Virus record (IMG/VR): IMGVR_UViG_3300049489_000302
Location: 5,001 to 44,361 of that record
Reading direction: 5' to 3' (one strand)
Origin: a virus
Length of the DNA stretch: 39,361 bases
The translations under genes and the position numbers were made by a program. Within the stretch, counting starts at the first letter, position 1; every line of letters starts with the position of its first letter. Below are positions 37,008 to 39,361 of the stretch, piece by piece. The notes beneath the pieces were generated by a model, which was given only the letters and a program-made list of their open reading frames with translations, had not been told where the DNA came from and ran no database searches.

Positions 37008-37773
37008 ATTCCCAAGCTGGATCGTAGAGCCTGACGGAACCTGCAGGTTCTTGGTAGACCGAGACATCGAAGCTGCAATCGAAGACGGCAAGCTGCCAAG
37101 CTGGGACGATGCGACAGGCCACAGCGCAATCGAGAAAGTTTTCGGATACAAAGGCGAGCACGTTGAAGGCCGTGAAGGATTGCCAGAAGCCTTCGCCAAA
37201 GCCATCAAGCGTGGAGAGTGCAACCGCATGGCGAAGGTGGAGCCAGCGCAGGCGGTAAAGCATGTCTATGACCTGTTGCCAGAAGAGTTGACATTGTGGG
37301 CCGATGAATACAATGGCTCCCTCGACCTGAGAGGCTGCACGTTGCCCGAAGGCTTGAAGCTGCCGAGCAAGATTGGCGGCTCACTCTACCTGAGAGGCTG
37401 CACCCTGCCCGAAGGCCTGAAGCTGCCGAGCAAGATTGGCGGCTCACTCTACCTGAGAGGCTGCACCCTGCCCGAAGGCCTGAAGCTGCCGAGCAAGATT
37501 GGCGGCTCCCTCGACCTGAGTGGCTGCACCCTGCCCGAAGGCCTGAAGCTGCCGAGCAAGATTGGCGGCTACCTCGACCTGAGTGGCTGCACCCTGTCCG
37601 AAGGCTTGAAGCTGCCGACAGAATGCGGCTACCTCGACCTGAGAGGCTGCACCCTGCCCGAAGGCCTGAAGCTGCCGACAGAATGCGGCTCCCTCGACCT
37701 GAGAGGCTGCACGTATCGAGGCCAATCAGTCCACGGCAAGACACTCAACGAACTCAGGGAGTTGATAGCATGA
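37000..37773 (+). CDS. Tandem-repeat protein (leucine-rich-like, 20-21 residue units)
   Basis: 257 residues. Residues 1-106 are a non-repetitive N-domain (PSWIVEPDGTCRFLVDRDIEAAIEDGKLPSW, then a helical part with EAFAKAIKRGE). Residues 107-236 hold six full units plus a partial seventh: four of 21 residues with the core LDLRGCTLPEGLKLPSKIGG and two of 20 residues ending PTECG. The final unit breaks into GCTYRGQSVHG and a short helix. The L-x-L-x-x-C-x-L-P-x-x-L-x-L-P spacing predicts a right-handed solenoid (leucine-rich or beta-helix type) useful for protein binding. Units are nearly identical at the DNA level (63 or 60 bp), so the array expanded recently. The ATG lies eight bases inside the previous gene. 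Partner unknown. Confidence 0.8.
   Translation: MCEFPSWIVEPDGTCRFLVDRDIEAAIEDGKLPSWDDATGHSAIEKVFGYKGEHVEGREGLPEAFAKAIKRGECNRMAKVEPAQAVKHVYDLLPEELTLWADEYNGSLDLRGCTLPEGLKLPSKIGGSLYLRGCTLPEGLKLPSKIGGSLYLRGCTLPEGLKLPSKIGGSLDLSGCTLPEGLKLPSKIGGYLDLSGCTLSEGLKLPTECGYLDLRGCTLPEGLKLPTECGSLDLRGCTYRGQSVHGKTLNELRELIA
37318..37713 (+). repeat. Coding tandem repeat, 63-bp then 60-bp units
   Basis: Units at 37318-37380, 37381-37443, 37444-37506 and 37507-37569 (63 bp each), 37570-37629 and 37630-37689 (60 bp each), and a partial copy from 37690. Adjacent units differ at few positions. All are in frame within the repeat protein gene. Confidence 0.95.
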
Positions 37774-37823
37774 GCAACGCCATCGCCTCAACCGTGGCCT
37801 TGGTCTCTTGGGAGGGGTTGTGA
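37770..37823 (+). CDS. 17-residue mini-ORF linking two genes
   Basis: The ATG overlaps the stop of the repeat protein gene (ATGA), and the TGA overlaps the GTG start of the next gene (GTGA). Product MSNAIASTVALVSWEGL. It may be a coupling peptide that keeps ribosomes moving into the next gene, or simply the spacer. Size alone gives no proof of translation. Confidence 0.35.
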   Translation: MSNAIASTVALVSWEGL

Positions 37824-38005
37824 AAATAAAAGCCATCACCATCTTGAAGGCCCTAGCAAAGCAGGGCACCGACAATGATGTAATGCTTGGGCTCGAAAAA
37901 TGCAAGCTCTGTGATATGGAATTCTTCACTATCAATGGAGACAATCACAGGAAGACTTGTCCAGTTGGGCAAGCCAGAAAATTTCTCAACAAGGTGCGCC
38001 CATGA
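37820..38005 (+). CDS. Small zinc-finger-like protein
   Basis: 61 residues from a GTG at 37820 with GGAGG four bases in front; a TTG at 37808 opens the frame but precedes that site. A basic helix (MKIKAITILKALAKQG) is followed by CKLCDMEFFTINGDNHRKTC: Cys-x2-Cys, 12 residues, then His-x3-Cys, a zinc-finger-like spacing. Likely nucleic-acid or protein binding. The TGA overlaps the next ATG (ATGA). Confidence 0.6.
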   Translation: MKIKAITILKALAKQGTDNDVMLGLEKCKLCDMEFFTINGDNHRKTCPVGQARKFLNKVRP

Positions 38006-38376
38006 CCACGCCCGAGCCTCTTGAGCCGTGCCCGTTTTGTGCCTGTTATGCCAGGGTGATGGTAAGGTGGGATGAAACCATGCACCACAAGCTTTATTCT
38101 GTTGTTTGTGTGTGCGGTGCTTCTGGGCCTGAAATTGATGATGAGCCATTTTCTATTAAGGAGTGGAACCAAAGGATAAAACCAACTTGCCACAGCCCCG
38201 CCCCCTCGCCCGATGCGGTGAGGGTGGCACTGCAAGATTTTGCAAACGAGACGCCCGAATTGTGGGGTGATTTAGTCGAGGACGGAGTGGTGAGGCATTA
38301 TTACCGAGAGGATACGATTCATGCGCTTCTTCAAGCCCTCGCATCCCTCAAGCCAAAGGAGTCGGGCCGTGGCTAA
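38002..38376 (+). CDS. Lar-like restriction-alleviation family protein
   Basis: 124 residues from the ATG at 38002 (ATGA overlap, AAGGTG in front). The N-domain fits the Lar family: LEPCPFCACYARVMVRW, then YSVVCVCGASGP and FSIKEWNQRI, i.e. a four-Cys zinc ribbon (C-P-F-C ... C-x-C) closed by a W-N-x-R helix. In Rac prophage the namesake protein eases type I restriction by EcoKI, but most family members are untested, so an anti-restriction role is only suggested. The C-terminal half (DAVRVALQDFANETPELWGD... HALLQALASL) is a helical extension not needed for the zinc ribbon. It overlaps the next gene by eight bases. Confidence 0.7.
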   Translation: MTTPEPLEPCPFCACYARVMVRWDETMHHKLYSVVCVCGASGPEIDDEPFSIKEWNQRIKPTCHSPAPSPDAVRVALQDFANETPELWGDLVEDGVVRHYYREDTIHALLQALASLKPKESGRG

Positions 38377-38617
38377 AGCTGAAATTGAAATGAAGGACTT
38401 AGTTATCGAGGCGCTCAAATCGAAAGGCTTGAACGGGTTACAGAATTTTGAGGGTGACGGCTGCGCTTGCCGTATAGACGACCTGATGCCGTGTGATGAG
38501 CCAAAGTCGGACTGTAAAGCTTGCGTTTTGGTAGTGAAGAAGGATTGCGGAGTGGACGAATGTGAATGGGATGGTGAGGAACATTTTCACGAAGCTGATG
38601 AGTCGGGCCGTGACTAA
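38369..38617 (+). CDS. Cys-rich small phage protein
   Basis: 82 residues from a GTG at 38369 with AAGGAG seven bases in front; an upstream ATG at 38321 in this frame lies inside the Lar-like gene without a good site. Pattern: a helix (MKDLVIEALKSKGLNGLQNF), then GDGCACRIDDLMPCDEPKSDCKACV and further Cys (CGVDEC). The G-x-C-x-C-x4-DL-x-PC-x7-C pattern recurs in small accessory proteins of many phages and suggests metal binding. Function unknown. Confidence 0.65.
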   Translation: MAKAEIEMKDLVIEALKSKGLNGLQNFEGDGCACRIDDLMPCDEPKSDCKACVLVVKKDCGVDECEWDGEEHFHEADESGRD

Positions 38618-38665
38618 ACTTACAGCCATCAAGTCAACCAAACCCAAGAGCAGGGAGACACGCCC

Positions 38666-39271
38666 ATGACCACCCCCAAGAACACCGGAGGACAGGCGTT
38701 TCCAAGGCCTGTTAGTGAGAACCGTAAAGATGGAGATTTGCCTGATGGAAACCGCGTGATTCCTGAACAAAACGGCATGACCCTACGCGACTACTTCGCG
38801 GCAAAGGCGATGCAGGGACTAGCGGCCTCTGACTTTGACGTTGATCCCAAAAAGCAAGATTGGTCAACAGCCGTGGCGGGGATGTCCTATGCCCTTGCAG
38901 ACGCCATGATCGCCGCCCTCGAATCAAAGCTGTGGGAGGCTGAGGCGGAAATGGGCGTTATTAAAAAAGATGTCGATAGGCTGGCCGGTGATCTTATTGA
39001 AACAAGGGCCCAGCTCCAAGCCGCCGAGGCATCCAAGGCCGCGCTGGTGAAGGCGCTGGAATACCACGCAGCTTGCTATCATCGAAAATACGAAGAACAG
39101 CCGGACGGAAGAGAAACAATGGTCGAATGGCACATCTGCAACGAATGCTTGGAGAAAATTTACGGGCCGTCTCCTGTGGGATTGAAGCATGACGAACATT
39201 GCACCACAGCCAAAGCCCTCGCCGCCACAAAGAACCACACCTCAACGCCTGAAACTAAGGGGGAGCAATGA
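38666..39271 (+). CDS. GGQAFP / GMTLRDYFAAKAM-type phage protein
   Basis: 201 residues. The N-terminus has two signatures common in phage accessory genes: NTGGQAFPRP and NGMTLRDYFAAKAMQGL. A coiled-coil stretch follows (about 85-130: LWEAEAEMGVIKKDVDRLAGDLIETRAQLQAAEASKAALVKALEY). The C-terminal part has a Cys/His cluster (HAACYH ... HICNECLEKIYG ... HDEHC), probably zinc binding. It looks like a fusion of several small modules. The ATG is preceded by CAGGGAG. The function is unknown. The stop overlaps the next ATG (ATGA). Confidence 0.65.
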   Translation: MTTPKNTGGQAFPRPVSENRKDGDLPDGNRVIPEQNGMTLRDYFAAKAMQGLAASDFDVDPKKQDWSTAVAGMSYALADAMIAALESKLWEAEAEMGVIKKDVDRLAGDLIETRAQLQAAEASKAALVKALEYHAACYHRKYEEQPDGRETMVEWHICNECLEKIYGPSPVGLKHDEHCTTAKALAATKNHTSTPETKGEQ

Positions 39272-39361
39272 AGAAATTGAGCCGAAGTGAAACCGAAAGA
39301 ATGTTAGCTCGTGGTATATTTTCGCAAAAGTGGAACGGAAAACAGTGGGTTGATGAAACAG
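39268..39361 (+). CDS. Small accessory gene, 3' end beyond window
   Basis: The ATG overlaps the preceding stop (ATGA), with GGGGGAG in front. The 31 visible residues (MKKLSRSETERMLARGIFSQ...) are basic and helical. The gene runs off the right edge, so it cannot be classified. Confidence 0.55.
   Translation, partial: MKKLSRSETERMLARGIFSQKWNGKQWVDET

Noticed and set aside
37318-37713. Possible CRISPR array
   Set aside because: Units are directly adjacent with no unique spacers, lie in frame inside a gene and are 60-63 bp long.
37205-37744. Minus-strand 179-codon frame with regular SCSAASGLRAGCS-like repeats
   Set aside because: It is the reverse of the 63-bp coding repeats; the plus-strand frame has a coupled start, a repeat-free N-domain and sensible leucine-rich spacing.

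Overview
The window is part of a tailed double-stranded DNA phage genome (podovirus type), or of an integrated copy. No chromosomal housekeeping gene, tRNA, rRNA, insertion sequence or CRISPR array was seen. The head genes resemble the Bordetella phage BPP-1 type: portal, Bbp19-like protein, scaffold, permuted HK97-fold capsid and Bbp16-like cement. The tail genes are T7-like: tubular proteins A and B, internal virion proteins and a fiber with a T7-like N-terminus. Shine-Dalgarno sites and ATGA/TAATG overlaps show a bacterial host. The host cannot be named from this sequence, although a proteobacterium is likely from the relatives.

Layout. From 1 to about 33,670 almost everything is on the minus strand. 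Read in transcription order (right to left) this strand holds: a Cro-like regulator (33669), an SF2 helicase, a small zinc/membrane protein, a VRR-NUC nuclease, a cluster of tiny overlapping ORFs, a VapE-type primase-helicase, a possible RHH protein, then TerS, TerL, portal, small virion proteins, a LamG protein, Bbp19-like protein, scaffold, major capsid protein, cement protein, more small virion proteins, tail tubular A and B, two internal virion proteins, a 2,950-residue polyvalent virion protein, the tail fiber and the start of a small membrane protein that runs off the left edge. From 33,771 to the right edge the genes are on the plus strand: a recombination cassette (Sak4-like ATPase, SSB-like protein, YqaJ/lambda-type exonuclease) and then a long string of very small accessory genes, including a Lar-like protein, several Cys-rich proteins and a repeat protein.

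Control. The two arms diverge at 33,670-33,790. That spacer holds three copies of a 15-bp operator, TTGAN-N5-NTCAA, laid over a minus-strand promoter and a plus-strand promoter. A fourth copy lies 2.7 kb away over a second plus-strand promoter (36,421-36,453), in front of the small-gene cluster. The Cro-like protein encoded next to the operators is the obvious candidate ligand.

Most unusual features: (1) two tandem GGDEF-like (diguanylate-cyclase-fold) domains plus an HExxH zincin-like motif inside the giant virion protein; (2) the four-site operator set; (3) a protein with seven near-identical 20-21 residue repeats; (4) three ORFs overlapping in different frames at 31,110-31,492; (5) strong hairpins in the only sizeable spacers of the capsid region. 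No DNA polymerase, RNA polymerase, integrase, endolysin or reverse transcriptase was recognised in the window.
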